This document shows, piece by piece, positions 25,407 through 34,121 of a stretch of DNA of 64,000 nt. This stretch comes from Alicyclobacillus shizuokensis NBRC 103103. Lineage in GTDB: Bacteria; Bacillota; Bacilli; Alicyclobacillales; Alicyclobacillaceae. The notes beneath the pieces are model-generated. The model was not told the origin of the DNA. It worked only from the letters and a program-made list of their open reading frames with translations, and did no database searches. Positions within the stretch are counted from its first letter, which is position 1. The number at the start of each line of letters is the position of its first letter. The position numbers and the translations under genes were made by a program. The stretch is taken from contig NZ_BCQV01000019.1 in assembly GCF_001552255.1 (NCBI RefSeq), positions 16,874 to 80,873 of the forward strand, read 5' to 3'.

Positions 25407-25910
25407 GTGAATAGGTGGCCGGACGTGTTTCGGCGGCATCGACATGATGTCTTGAACGGATTGCAGCTGGTTCAAGGGTATCTGCAGCTGGGGAAACCGG
25501 ATCGGGCGTTGGCCGCTTTGCTCGAGTTGTCGAGCTGGCTGCAGGGGGTATCGCGAGCCCAGTCGGCGGCTGCGGAGAGCGACTGGGAGTTTGTGTTTGC
25601 CGTGGCCACCTGTGCCTCCTTGGAACTGGCGGCCTGTGAGCGGCTGTTTCCGATGGATGAGCCGCTGCTGCAAGAACTTTCCAACCTGTGGCGGGCGTTG
25701 CAGCAATCATTGGCCTCCTCGTCTTTGCCTCGTTTGCGCGTGCAGGTGTACGGCACGGCTGAGCCGGGGGTCCCGAGTCGCTCCGCAGAGGTGGTGCTGA
25801 TGGGCGATCCGGACGTGGACAGGTGGTGGCTGGATGTGGCGGATGAACTGGGCAGCGACTTGACGCGGGTGAATATCCGAATCCGTCGCGATGGGTGTCA
25901 CTCATACTAA
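25407..25910 (+). CDS. spo0B: Spo0B-like sporulation phosphotransferase
   Basis: Spo0B passes phosphate from Spo0F to Spo0A in the phosphorelay. The 167-residue product has the Spo0B/SpoOB_a H-box RRHRHDVLNGLQLVQGYLQL, with the phosphorylatable His at residue 13 (RHDxLN), then a helical hairpin and a degenerate C-terminal ATPase-like domain. The GTG has AGGAAGGGTG upstream. Position between rpmA and obgE matches Bacillus. The receiver it would feed, Spo0A, is the second-last gene of this window. Confidence 0.82.
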   Translation: MNRWPDVFRRHRHDVLNGLQLVQGYLQLGKPDRALAALLELSSWLQGVSRAQSAAAESDWEFVFAVATCASLELAACERLFPMDEPLLQELSNLWRALQQSLASSSLPRLRVQVYGTAEPGVPSRSAEVVLMGDPDVDRWWLDVADELGSDLTRVNIRIRRDGCHSY

Positions 25911-25964
25911 ATAAGCAAGGATTCTCCATACATAGGGCGCAGACTTGACATGGGGGGAATCGCG

Positions 25965-27254
25965 ATGTTTGTCGACGAGGCGCGCATTTATGTTAAAGGG
26001 GGCGATGGAGGCAATGGCATTGTTGCATATCGCCGGGAAAAATACGTGCCGCTTGGGGGCCCGGCCGGCGGCGACGGCGGAAACGGCGGCAATGTCGTGT
26101 TGATGGTGGATGAAGGCCTGCGCACCCTGATGGACTTTCGCTATCAACGACATTTCAAGGCGGACAAGGGTGAGAACGGGCGCAACAAAAACCGCCATGG
26201 ACAGAGTGCCGAGGACTTGGTTGTGAAGGTCCCGCCGGGGACGGTCGTGTATGACGGGGACACGGGGGAGTTCCTCGGAGATCTGGTGCACCACGGCCAG
26301 CGCCTGTGCGTCGCTCGCGGTGGGCGGGGAGGCAGGGGCAATACGCGCTTTGCCCATGCTGGCAATTCGGCTCCTGAGATCGCGGAAAAGGGAGAACCGG
26401 GACAGGAACGGTGGCTGCGATTGGAGTTGAAGGTTCTGGCCGACGTGGGATTGGTTGGCTATCCGAGCGTCGGCAAGTCCACCCTGCTGTCGGCGGTATC
26501 CGCAGCCCGCCCGAAGATCGGCGATTATCCCTTCACCACTCTCACGCCCGAACTGGGCGTCGTGGAGGCGCCCGACGGACGCAGTTTCGTGATGGCGGAT
26601 TTGCCCGGGTTGATTGAGGGGGCCCACGAAGGCAAAGGCCTGGGGCATGACTTTTTGCGCCACATTGAGCGCACCCGGTTGTTGGTGCATGTCATTGACA
26701 TGGCAGCCGTGGATGGGCGGGACCCGGTTCAGGACTACCAGGTCATCAATGAGCAACTTTACAAGCATGACGCTCGGTTGGCGAAACGCCCACAGTTGGT
26801 GGCCGCCAACAAGATGGATCTGCCGGAGGCTGAAGAACACCTGCAGGCGTTTCGTGAGGCCTATCCGAATCAGGTTGTGTATCCGATTTCCGGGGCTACT
26901 CGTTTCGGTTTGGCCGAGTTGTTGACGGCTGTAGCTGACGCGCTGGAGCAGCAAACAGAAGCAGCGGACGCCGCGGCCGTGCATCAGGCGGGAGACACGA
27001 TGCCGGAAAAGAAGGTTTACCGTTACGAGCCCAAGCACCCGTTCCGCATTTACCGGGACGGATCGGTCTTTGTCGTCGAATCCGAGGAGCTGGAGAAGTT
27101 GGTGCGGATGACCAATTTTGGCCAGTATGATGCGGTGAAGAGATTCCAACGCATCCTGAAGCGCCGTGGTGTGGACGATGCTCTTCGCGAACGCGGGGCG
27201 ACAGAGGGCGATGTGATAAGGATTGCCGACATGGAATTTGATTTTGTCGAGTGA
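25965..27254 (+). CDS. obgE: Obg GTPase
   Basis: ObgE is a ribosome-associated GTPase linked to 50S assembly and sporulation onset. The 429-residue product has the glycine-rich Obg fold ([20 protein letters not shown]), the G domain with [15 protein letters not shown] (G1), FTTLTPELG (G2), [17 protein letters not shown] (G3) and [10 protein letters not shown] (G4), and a C-terminal OCT domain ([21 protein letters not shown]). The ATG start follows GGGGGG; an in-frame ATG five codons earlier overlaps that site. It follows spo0B as in Bacillus. Confidence 0.97.
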   Translation: MFVDEARIYVKGGDGGNGIVAYRREKYVPLGGPAGGDGGNGGNVVLMVDEGLRTLMDFRYQRHFKADKGENGRNKNRHGQSAEDLVVKVPPGTVVYDGDTGEFLGDLVHHGQRLCVARGGRGGRGNTRFAHAGNSAPEIAEKGEPGQERWLRLELKVLADVGLVGYPSVGKSTLLSAVSAARPKIGDYPFTTLTPELGVVEAPDGRSFVMADLPGLIEGAHEGKGLGHDFLRHIERTRLLVHVIDMAAVDGRDPVQDYQVINEQLYKHDARLAKRPQLVAANKMDLPEAEEHLQAFREAYPNQVVYPISGATRFGLAELLTAVADALEQQTEAADAAAVHQAGDTMPEKKVYRYEPKHPFRIYRDGSVFVVESEELEKLVRMTNFGQYDAVKRFQRILKRRGVDDALRERGATEGDVIRIADMEFDFVE

Positions 27255-27618
27255 AGCGCCCGAGTGGTGGGGGCCGCCGTTAGCGGCCGAGGCGGCCCAG
27301 TGGGCAGACACCTGTTGGCCCGACGAGGCCCTGGGGTGGTTCTGCCGAACGCGCGCGGGGCAGGTGGTCTTTCGCAGCATCAGGGTGGAGGCGACTCCGT
27401 ATCACTTTTCGATCCGGCCGTCGGATCTGGTGGACTGGGCTTATCACCTGCACGATGCAGGAGAGTGTGTGCTCGCCTCGTTTCACAGTCATCCGATGGG
27501 CGGGGATTCGTTCTCCTGCGCCGATCGTCGCTTGGCTCTGTGGGCCCCCTGGCACGTGCTGTTCGTGTCCTCGCCAGGTGGGTGGGTCTTGCGCTTTGCC
27601 CGTACGACAAAAACGTAA
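27223..27618 (+). CDS. JAMM/Mov34-type metalloprotease domain protein, stand-alone
   Basis: This 131-residue protein carries a complete JAMM zinc motif: a glutamate in DEALGWFC, then [15 protein letters not shown], which gives HxHPx6SxxD. That is the signature of isopeptidases and small prokaryotic JAB peptidases that process ubiquitin-like sulfur carriers. No ThiS/MoaD, E1-like or ubiquitin-like gene lies nearby, so the substrate is unknown. The frame begins inside the end of obgE; the TTG used is the first possible, and in-frame TTGs at 27238 and 27244 are alternatives without clear ribosome sites. Translation is probably coupled to obgE. Confidence 0.72.
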   Translation: MPTWNLILSSEAPEWWGPPLAAEAAQWADTCWPDEALGWFCRTRAGQVVFRSIRVEATPYHFSIRPSDLVDWAYHLHDAGECVLASFHSHPMGGDSFSCADRRLALWAPWHVLFVSSPGGWVLRFARTTKT

Positions 27619-27738
27619 AAGCGTGTGAAATGCGTACAATCCTATATGTCCGTTTCGTGTTGCAAACAGGCGGCTGCCGCGGCTTCGCGAATTTCTCTAG
27701 CATGATGCCCGGTCTGGGCAGGAAATGGAGGGATTCGC

Positions 27739-28764
27739 ATGGAGGAAGCGTCAGCCGTCTTTCTGTGCCAACAGATCTTGGACGGGGCTTTGGAACAAGG
27801 GTGCACGGACGTGCATGTGAGCGTGAGCCGTGGCCGGTTGGAGGTGAAATTTCGCCTGGACGGCCTCTTGGTCCCCTACTTGGCCAGCGAATCACCGGTA
27901 GGTCCTGCGTTGGTGCGACGGATCAAAGCCTTGGCGAAGATGGACGTTGCCGAGAGTCGTTTGCCCCAGGACGGTGCCTTTCACTGGGAGGGAAAGGGGA
28001 CCTGTGACGTTCGCGTCTCGACGCTGCCGCTGATCGACGGTGAGTGTGTGGTCTTGCGTCTTTTGGCGGGGACGGATAGATACGACTTTCATCAGCTCGG
28101 TATGGATGAGCTTCAGGTACGCCAGTTATCCCACATGCTGAGCGGATCTGGAGGTCTGGTCTTGGTGGCGGGGCCCACAGGTTCCGGCAAGACCACCACC
28201 TTGTATGCCATCATGCGCTGGTTGGCGGGACGCGGCTTGCACGTAGTCAGTCTTGAAGACCCCGTGGAACGGCCGATTCCAGAGTTGCATCAGTTTCAAA
28301 TTCGGGAACAAATCGGATTCACTTTTGCGGGCGCGCTCAAAGCAGTGTTGCGGCAGGATCCGGATGCGATTGTCATCGGCGAAGTGCGCGATGAAGAAAC
28401 GGCGCGGGTGATGTTGCGGGCGGCGTTGACTGGACACCTGGTGCTCGCTACCACGCACGCAACCGACTTCATCGGAGCGGCCGCACGGCTGTCGGAGTTT
28501 GGTCTGGGGCGGCCTTTGATCGCCGATGTGCTCATCGGGGTGGTGGTTCAGACCTGGCTGGAGGAAGCGTGCTATCGCTGCCAGGGTCGGGGCTGCGATG
28601 CTTGTCGCAGCGGTGTGTTGCGGCGCGTGCCTCACTTTACGGTGCATCGCATGACCGCGGCGCTGCGCCAGGCGATTGCGTCTGGATCGACCTGGCACGA
28701 CATACACGCGAACACGCGGGATCCGCGGATATGGGAGGAACCATTGGAACATGCCGGAACTTGA
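27739..28764 (+). CDS. comGA: ComGA/PilB-type pilus assembly ATPase
   Basis: This cytoplasmic ATPase drives assembly of the competence pseudopilus or type IV pilus. The 341-residue product has Walker A GPTGSGKTTTLYAIM, Asp box SLEDPVERPIPE, Walker B DAIVIGEVRDEETARV, His box ALTGHLVLATTHA and the zinc tetracysteine CYRCQGRGCDAC that separates assembly ATPases from PilT. It is short, like ComGA of Bacillus. GGAGGG precedes the ATG. It opens a seven-gene operon with overlapping genes. Confidence 0.92.
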   Translation: MEEASAVFLCQQILDGALEQGCTDVHVSVSRGRLEVKFRLDGLLVPYLASESPVGPALVRRIKALAKMDVAESRLPQDGAFHWEGKGTCDVRVSTLPLIDGECVVLRLLAGTDRYDFHQLGMDELQVRQLSHMLSGSGGLVLVAGPTGSGKTTTLYAIMRWLAGRGLHVVSLEDPVERPIPELHQFQIREQIGFTFAGALKAVLRQDPDAIVIGEVRDEETARVMLRAALTGHLVLATTHATDFIGAAARLSEFGLGRPLIADVLIGVVVQTWLEEACYRCQGRGCDACRSGVLRRVPHFTVHRMTAALRQAIASGSTWHDIHANTRDPRIWEEPLEHAGT

Positions 28765-29860
28765 GCAGACCCAGCCGGTGTCAGGTTCATCGAACTCGCC
28801 TCGCGTGCGGCGGCTGGGACCGCATTGGCGACGTTGGCATCCTGTCGAGTCCGTAAGCCTCTGCCGTGAGTTGGCGGAACTCTTGGAAGCGGGGCTGCCG
28901 CTGCGGGAGGCCATTGCCTGTTTGCAGACCCTGGGCGCGCAGCGAGGACGAGCCTTCGTACTGCATGTGGCCCGCGAGGCGGTGGAACGGGGAGAGTTGC
29001 TGAGCGATGCGTGGCGTCCATGGGCTCCGACAGATCTGACCATGATGCTCGAAGTCGGGGCGCAATCCGGGCGATTGGCGGAGTGTCTTCGTCTGTGGAG
29101 TGAACAGACGAGAAGACGCCGGGAGTGGCGGGCCGCCATGGTTCGGGCTGCCGCCTACCCCATGTTGTTGATGGTCATGACGCTGGTGCTACAGTTGTTC
29201 ATTTTGCACATGATCCTGCCGTCGATGACCAACATGTACCAAATGACCGGGGCCACAACCCCAGAGAGCTACCGCCTTGCCAATCAATTCTTGCACGTGA
29301 TGCCCGTGTGCCTCCTGCTGGCCCTGGCCGGACTCATGGGAACGGTGGGGGGCGTCTGGTGGTTGGACCGTCGGGCGCACAACCCGCTGCACAGGTGGAT
29401 TCATCAGACGTCTTTGGGGCGGTGGTTTCGTCTGCAGCGGACCGCGATGTTCGCATCCATGACGGCACAGCTTGTGTGCGCCGGAGTGCCGATATTGGAC
29501 GCCCTTTCGGTTTTGCAGCGGCAAGGCAAACCCCGCTGGTTAGCCGCCGCCTGTAAGACGTTGCGAGTGGAGCTTTTGGCCGGCAACAATTTGGCCTCAG
29601 CCTTGACAGGCACCTGGGATCCGATTCTTTCGTCCTTGATGTCCCTGACCGAAACAACCGGAAATCTCTCGTCTGGACTCGAACGGGCGGCCGTTCTTCT
29701 CCGTACGCGCTGGGTACGCCAAATGGAAGCGGTCATGCGTGTCTTGGAGCCAGTGCTGGTAAGTGCGAGTGGCGGGCTTGTAGCGGTGACGATGCTGGCC
29801 CTGCTGCTGCCGATGTACGACTTGATGGGGGCCATGTCCACCCCGGCACTGATGCACTGA
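28751..29860 (+). CDS. comGB: ComGB/GspF-type inner-membrane platform protein
   Basis: This polytopic protein anchors the pseudopilus machine. The 369-residue product has two T2SF domains: the first around SVSLCRELAELLEAGLPLRE, the second around RTAMFASMTAQLVCAGVPIL. It has three membrane spans (PMLLMVMTLVLQLFILHMI; VMPVCLLLALAGLMGTVGG; the C-terminal LVAVTMLALLLPMYDLMGA). The ATG follows GGGAGGAA and overlaps the comGA end by 14 bases. Confidence 0.9.
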   Translation: MPELEQTQPVSGSSNSPRVRRLGPHWRRWHPVESVSLCRELAELLEAGLPLREAIACLQTLGAQRGRAFVLHVAREAVERGELLSDAWRPWAPTDLTMMLEVGAQSGRLAECLRLWSEQTRRRREWRAAMVRAAAYPMLLMVMTLVLQLFILHMILPSMTNMYQMTGATTPESYRLANQFLHVMPVCLLLALAGLMGTVGGVWWLDRRAHNPLHRWIHQTSLGRWFRLQRTAMFASMTAQLVCAGVPILDALSVLQRQGKPRWLAAACKTLRVELLAGNNLASALTGTWDPILSSLMSLTETTGNLSSGLERAAVLLRTRWVRQMEAVMRVLEPVLVSASGGLVAVTMLALLLPMYDLMGAMSTPALMH

Positions 29861-29895
29861 ACATATTCCCCAAAAACGAGGTGGTCTCAGAAGTG

Positions 29896-30330
29896 ATGAA
29901 GCGGCTCTGCATGGTCGTGTCGCAATGGGGGTCCCCGCGGTTTCGCCAAGACGGACACGTTAGGCAAACAGGCGGCGAAGGCGGGTTCACCTTGTTGGAA
30001 ATGGTCGTCGCCGTCTCTATTTTGGCTGTGATGACAGCCATCGTGGCCCCGCATGTGTTCGGTATCGGTCAACATGTGCAGTCGGTCGCTCGATCCGAAA
30101 ATGAGAAGACGATTGAAGCTGCCCTCAATGAATACTACATGATGTACCATCGGTATCCCAGCGGGGATTCCGAGGCGCAGCTGCAGGCGTTGAAAGACGC
30201 TCAACTGCTCGACTCGATTCCACAAGACCCGGCAGGCGGGCACTACGTCATTACCATTCAGGCTGACGGGTCTGCGCAAGTGACGTACCAGGAGGACGCG
30301 GGGAGCGGATCGAATGGCACAGGGCAGTGA
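29896..30330 (+). CDS. comGC: ComGC-type major pseudopilin
   Basis: This is the major prepilin of the competence pseudopilus. The 144-residue precursor has a long basic leader ending TGGEGG and the cleavage site G|FTLLEMVVAVSILAVM, with Glu5 of the mature protein present. The C-terminal globular part has NEYYMMYHRYPS, typical of GspG/ComGC pilins. The ATG lies 11 bases after GAGGTGG; in-frame GTGs at 29893 and 29881 are alternatives. The leader would be cleaved by the short prepilin peptidase encoded at 12.6 kb. Confidence 0.88.
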   Translation: MKRLCMVVSQWGSPRFRQDGHVRQTGGEGGFTLLEMVVAVSILAVMTAIVAPHVFGIGQHVQSVARSENEKTIEAALNEYYMMYHRYPSGDSEAQLQALKDAQLLDSIPQDPAGGHYVITIQADGSAQVTYQEDAGSGSNGTGQ

Positions 30331-30829
30331 CATCTCGATATGGTGTTCTCGGCGGCAGGAGGAGCAGCGGCATCTCGAAGCAGGATTCAGCCTTCTGGAG
30401 GTCTGCGCGGCGGTTGCGTTGGTAGGTCTGTCGCTGGCCGTTTCCCTGCTTGGTGTGGCGCCTGTGCTCAGGGCTCAACAGGTTACACAAACCGCGCAGT
30501 CGCTGATCTGGGACTTTCGCGAGACGCAGGCACTAAGCCAAGTGAAAGGGCCCTATGCGGTCTTGGACCTGCATAAATATCAACCCCAGTATGACATCCT
30601 TGTCGGACCGCAGGTTGTCTCCAGCAAGACGTTCCTGGACGGGGTGGATTATAAGGACGGGTATTTGCAAATGGGCACTGGATGGGTGGCGTTCGACTCG
30701 GCCGGGGATGCGCATGTCGCGGGCGTGGTGCGCCTTACAGACGGCGTCACGGAAACGGACGTGCACCTGTACACGGGAGCTGGATGGGTCAGTCTGGGCC
30801 CGGACGCGGCCAGTGGAGGCTCATCATGA
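30314..30829 (+). CDS. ComGD-like minor prepilin
   Basis: The 171-residue precursor has a long leader and the cleavage site AG|FSLLEVCAAVALVGLSLAV with Glu5. The remaining part is a beta-rich minor-pilin head (YDILVGPQVVSSKTFLDGV). It overlaps comGC by 17 bases and the next gene by ATGA. In the operon order it corresponds to comGD; sequence identity between minor pilins is too low for more. Confidence 0.75.
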   Translation: MAQGSDISIWCSRRQEEQRHLEAGFSLLEVCAAVALVGLSLAVSLLGVAPVLRAQQVTQTAQSLIWDFRETQALSQVKGPYAVLDLHKYQPQYDILVGPQVVSSKTFLDGVDYKDGYLQMGTGWVAFDSAGDAHVAGVVRLTDGVTETDVHLYTGAGWVSLGPDAASGGSS

Positions 30830-31143
30830 CTCTGCTCGAGGTCTTGCTGGCCGCCCTCTGCTTCCTCTGGGCGGCGGAAGGAGCGGCGGCCGCAGAGAGC
30901 CAGGCGTTTGCCGAAATCCAATTGTCGGACCGGGTCCGGGCGGCCGTGGAGGCGGCCGATGCGGTTGCTGAACGATACACGGCCGGGGACACTATGATTC
31001 CCTCTTCCTTCCCGGTGAACGGGTACACGTGTCAGGTGGAGGTACGGACCGATGCGGAAGATGCGTCCTGGGTGCGTATTGAAGCAAGTTGTCAAGGGAC
31101 TGTACAGACTGTCTGGGTGCGTCGAACTGACAGTGATGGGTGA
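30826..31143 (+). CDS. ComGE-like minor pilin without a leader
   Basis: The 105-residue product begins MTLLEVLLAALCFLW, that is, with the mature pilin N-terminus itself. Met replaces the usual Phe1 and Glu lies at position 5, so no leader or Gly(-1) site is present. GGAGG lies 7 bases before the ATG, which overlaps the previous stop (ATGA). The frame upstream has no prepilin leader either. The rest is acidic and ends SCQGTVQTVWVRR. It sits at the comGE position. Whether it enters the pilus without processing is unknown. Confidence 0.65.
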   Translation: MTLLEVLLAALCFLWAAEGAAAAESQAFAEIQLSDRVRAAVEAADAVAERYTAGDTMIPSSFPVNGYTCQVEVRTDAEDASWVRIEASCQGTVQTVWVRRTDSDG

Positions 31144-31573
31144 GGAAGGCTTTTCCTTGCTTGAGGTCACGATGGTCATTGGTCTATCGGCTGTGTTGAC
31201 GACGGTGGGATTGTTTTGGTTGCTCAGTCTGGGTCGACAATGCGGGGCTGGACTGGACGCATTGGCATCGGAAGCCGCTTGGGACAACGCGGCGCGGGTT
31301 CTGACCCAGGACGGACACGCCAGTACCCAGATACGTGTGGCGGAGAACGCTCTCAGCCTGGATTTGGTGAGCGGGGACTCCTATACCTACCTGGTCAACG
31401 CGGAGGGCCAGTTGGTACGAGTTGGAGAAGGCGGAGGTACCAGTGTGCTCGCTGATGGCTTCGCGTCCCTTGAGTGCGCTCCCGAGCGGTACGGGTTTTC
31501 TGTTCAGGTGACGATGCTGGATGGTCAAAATCATATCTTGCATGTGCGCACGATAGGGGATATGATGTCGTGA
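31052..31573 (+). CDS. ComGF-like minor prepilin
   Basis: The 173-residue precursor has a basic leader and the cleavage site GEEG|FSLLEVTMVIGLSAVL, with Glu5 present. The ATG used has AGGTGGAGG at 9 bases and overlaps the previous gene by about 90 bases; a later ATG at 31136 would give the shorter acidic leader MGEEG but lacks a good site. The head domain has LSLDLVSGDSYTYLVNAEG, which resembles ComGF-type heads. It overlaps the last gene by GTGA. Confidence 0.68.
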   Translation: MRKMRPGCVLKQVVKGLYRLSGCVELTVMGEEGFSLLEVTMVIGLSAVLTTVGLFWLLSLGRQCGAGLDALASEAAWDNAARVLTQDGHASTQIRVAENALSLDLVSGDSYTYLVNAEGQLVRVGEGGGTSVLADGFASLECAPERYGFSVQVTMLDGQNHILHVRTIGDMMS

Positions 31574-32034
31574 CCGGGCTCGGTCAATCCCGGCGCAGGG
31601 TTGGGTTGCTCGGCGCCAGGAAGGGAAGGTGGCCGTCTTTTCTGCGAGGGCCAAGAGATGCCGGCAACGTGCTGTTGGCGTCAGTCGGGTTTGCCACGTT
31701 GTCGGTCGGCTGGGTGACCGTGTTGATGATGGCCGCCGCGGCCGAGCTGCATATTCATCGCCAGCAAGCGGATCTGCAGCGGGCGTATTGGTTGGCCAGG
31801 GGAGAGATGGAATACGTTCTGTCGGATTTTCTTCGCCACGGTCCGCAGGTGATGAACCAGCAGGTCCCGGTTCCGGACGGTGAGGTTCAAATCCAGGTGA
31901 TGTATAACGGAACATGGCAGGTGTATGTCAACGCTCATGTGGACGGTGCGCAGGACGTTGTGGCCGCCCAGTACGACGCGCGCCATGGTCGCCTGACCGA
32001 TTGGCTGGACGAGAGTCCTCCGCCGTCAAGTTGA
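31570..32034 (+). CDS. ComGG-like protein, last gene of the comG operon
   Basis: The 154-residue product has a basic N-terminus and one membrane helix (NVLLASVGFATLSVGWVTVL), followed by a soluble domain with QRAYWLARGEMEYVL, a pattern seen in ComGG/PilX/GspK-type tip pilins. There is no FTLLE-type cleavage motif. The GTG start has AGGGGAT at 9 bases and overlaps the previous stop by four bases. Identification is by position and architecture only. Confidence 0.6.
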   Translation: MTGLGQSRRRVGLLGARKGRWPSFLRGPRDAGNVLLASVGFATLSVGWVTVLMMAAAAELHIHRQQADLQRAYWLARGEMEYVLSDFLRHGPQVMNQQVPVPDGEVQIQVMYNGTWQVYVNAHVDGAQDVVAAQYDARHGRLTDWLDESPPPSS

Positions 32035-32143
32035 CGAGGGCCGGGGTGCGTCCGGTCAGACGGATTGGCTGTGCAAATGTGGTAAAGCCACGGTGAGGAG
32101 GTCCACGGTGGGGAGGTGGTACCTGGCCCTGGATCTGTCGTCT

Positions 32144-32172
32144 TTGTCCGCCGTGGTGGAACAGATTATACT
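32144..32172 (+). promoter_or_regulatory. Sigma-A promoter of the DnaI-like gene
   Basis: TTGTCC and TATACT are separated by exactly 17 bases. The start site would be about 32179, some 37 bases before the ATG. Confidence 0.5.
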
Positions 32173-32215
32173 GAAGCTAGAACGCGTAACGCATTGAACG
32201 AGGAAGGACGTCACC

Positions 32216-33136
32216 ATGGAGCATATCAAATCGGTCCTGCCATCCGCTCACATGCCGGACGCCTCAGCTTGGGACGTCACCTACTTTCGACGGGAGATCC
32301 CGGAATTGAATACCTGGCAGGTGGACGATGACGCCATATGGCGCCATCGCCATCTCTTGTTGGAATACATCCGACAGCGCGATGTGTGCGCGGGTTGCCG
32401 GGGGTTCGAGGTCTGTCCGAAGGAAGGGGACATGCAGGGATTTGTTCAGGTGCTGGAACCGTATGGTGGGCAACTGACCGTACGGGTGCGGCGGTGCCAG
32501 CCATTTCGTGAGTACCACCTGCGCCTGCGCCTGCAGCGTTACGTGGTCGAGGCGGGAGGGCTGCCTCAGGATACGTCGTTTCGCTTTGCGAACTTTCCCC
32601 GTGAGCAGAAGCAAAAATATCCTCGATTGGTGCGATTTGCTGAACAGTTCGCGGAGACGTATGAGATAGGGAAGCCCAGTCCCGGCGTGTATATATTCGG
32701 TCCTCCAGGGGTGGGAAAGACACATCTCATGTTGGCTGTGCTGAATCGGCTGCAGGAGAGAGGTATTCCCTGCCTGTTCGTGCGCTCAGACTCTATTTTT
32801 GACAGAATGCGTCAAATCATTGCTGACAATGGGGATTTGGAATCCCTGCTCCATGCCCTCTCGACAGCTCCGGTCTTAGGGATTGATGAATTTGCCCAGG
32901 AGCGAGCCAACGAGTTCACGTTGGAAAAGTTATTTCGTATCGTGAACCATCGTTTTCATGCCAAACTTCCTACATGGTTTACCAGCAACTACGCTCCTCC
33001 AGACATCTATCGGCGTAACGGGGAGGATTTGCTCGATTCTGTGGGGCCCTTGCGCAGCCGCATCATGCAGATGTCCAAGTTGGCCAAAATGGATGGACCG
33101 GATGCGCGGCAGCGGAATTTGCAATCCTTGACCTAA
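32216..33136 (+). CDS. DnaI/DnaC-like AAA+ ATPase (helicase-loader type)
   Basis: The 306-residue protein has an N-terminal zinc-type cluster (CAGCRGFEVC) like DnaI, and a C-terminal AAA+ domain with Walker A FGPPGVGKTHLMLAVLN, Walker B APVLGIDEFAQE, sensor 1 TWFTSNY and a C-terminal arginine stretch (RSRIMQMSKLAKMDGPD). DnaI loads the replicative helicase in Bacillus, where it lies next to dnaB near thrS; that context is absent here. It may be the only loader or a paralogue. GAGGAAGG precedes the ATG. It converges on yqhG with only a few bases between the stops. Confidence 0.78.
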   Translation: MEHIKSVLPSAHMPDASAWDVTYFRREIPELNTWQVDDDAIWRHRHLLLEYIRQRDVCAGCRGFEVCPKEGDMQGFVQVLEPYGGQLTVRVRRCQPFREYHLRLRLQRYVVEAGGLPQDTSFRFANFPREQKQKYPRLVRFAEQFAETYEIGKPSPGVYIFGPPGVGKTHLMLAVLNRLQERGIPCLFVRSDSIFDRMRQIIADNGDLESLLHALSTAPVLGIDEFAQERANEFTLEKLFRIVNHRFHAKLPTWFTSNYAPPDIYRRNGEDLLDSVGPLRSRIMQMSKLAKMDGPDARQRNLQSLT

Positions 33137-33140
33137 AGTC

Positions 33141-34121
33141 CTATCGCTTGTGAGACGGCGTGCCAGGCAAATGAATCATCCGTTCTGGCAGGCCCATCAG
33201 GGCGGCTTGTTGGTATGCGATGACGATGCGCGGCTCACTGCGTTGGCGCACTTCCTGTCGCTTTCGGTCCCTTTCGGCCTGCACCAAGTTTCGTTCCTCC
33301 GCGTCCAAGTCGGGGAGCAGGCTCTCATAGTACAAGTCGATTTGTTCCAGTTCTTGTTGCAGGTTATGCCGAGCTTCTTCCGCCCAAGAGAGGTCGCTGT
33401 GCAGTATTTCGTGATGGAGAGTGTTGTCCAGCCGTAACAGTGCATCGGAGACGGAGATGCGAGAGCGCTGCAGCAACTGTTCGGGCTCTGCCGGTTGCAT
33501 GGGGAGGCGGCGCACAAAATCGTAAAACCCGTCCACAACCTCCCCGTGGTCCAGGCGGATGGCCAGGGAGCGGTAGACCTGTTGGGTAAGGGCAGCTTGA
33601 AATGACACCATAATATTGACCATCAGCCATGAGACCATGTGATCGCCGTGTGTGGAGGTATCGTACGCGACACAGGCAAAGCGCCCTCTTTTTGCCAACG
33701 AGTCAAATATTTTATCGAGCCGAAAGCTCCCCAGTGTAATCAATTCGCAGACAGGGGGACGAAAGAACATCCGTTCTACTTCCGACATGCCCCGCGCTTC
33801 GGCGGTTGTCCATGCTTCCCTACGCAGGCGCTCATTTTCTCGTTGTGCCGCTTGCTCCGAAAACGCCAATCGCAAGACGGTAGGTTCGACCTGATGACCA
33901 GTTTGCTCCACCCACAGCCAAAAATAGGGTCTGTCCGTGAGTTCTTTGTCCACATCTATCGGCAGTTCGTATTCCAAGTACGCGTCGCTGCGACGGAGCT
34001 CTCGTGCACCGACCGCTTGCAGATACGTGTCGCAAAACTGGAATCGCTCTTTGGGGGTGCGTAGCGGAGGATTGGCCATCGGGCGTGGACTCAGCACCAA
34101 ACTCGGCTTCAAGCGTGCCAC
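33141..34121 (-). CDS. yqhG: YqhG family protein
   Basis: YqhG is a conserved Bacillales protein of unknown function paired with the helicase YqhH. This 326-residue product has an alpha/beta N-terminal part (FCDTYLQAVGARELRRSDAY), a middle with PVCELITLGSFRLDKIF, and a charged helical C-terminal half (QELEQIDLYYESLLPDLDAE). The GTG start has AAGGGAGGAGG at 10 bases and overlaps the end of yqhH by 13 bases; an upstream in-frame GTG lies on the ribosome site itself. A role as partner of the helicase is inferred from the conserved pairing. Confidence 0.82.
   Translation of the reverse strand: MARLKPSLVLSPRPMANPPLRTPKERFQFCDTYLQAVGARELRRSDAYLEYELPIDVDKELTDRPYFWLWVEQTGHQVEPTVLRLAFSEQAAQRENERLRREAWTTAEARGMSEVERMFFRPPVCELITLGSFRLDKIFDSLAKRGRFACVAYDTSTHGDHMVSWLMVNIMVSFQAALTQQVYRSLAIRLDHGEVVDGFYDFVRRLPMQPAEPEQLLQRSRISVSDALLRLDNTLHHEILHSDLSWAEEARHNLQQELEQIDLYYESLLPDLDAEERNLVQAERDRKRQEVRQRSEPRIVIAYQQAALMGLPERMIHLPGTPSHKR

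Noticed and set aside
25945..25950. Perfect TTGACA just before obgE
   Set aside because: A partner -10 would fall inside the coding region, and none is seen at 16 to 18 bases.
25902..27380. Minus-strand open frame of about 490 residues opposite obgE
   Set aside because: Obg motifs fill the plus strand and the minus translation is His/Gln/Arg-rich without structure typical of a protein.
32110..32125. GGAGGTGGTACCTGG resembling a T-box core
   Set aside because: The CGCG part of the T-box motif, the stem I elements and the terminator are missing, and no synthetase or amino-acid gene follows.
32108..32197. 29-codon GTG frame with a GAGGAGG site after the comG operon
   Set aside because: A sigma-A promoter for the next gene lies inside it, and the peptide has no notable feature. 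It could still be a leader peptide but the support is too thin.
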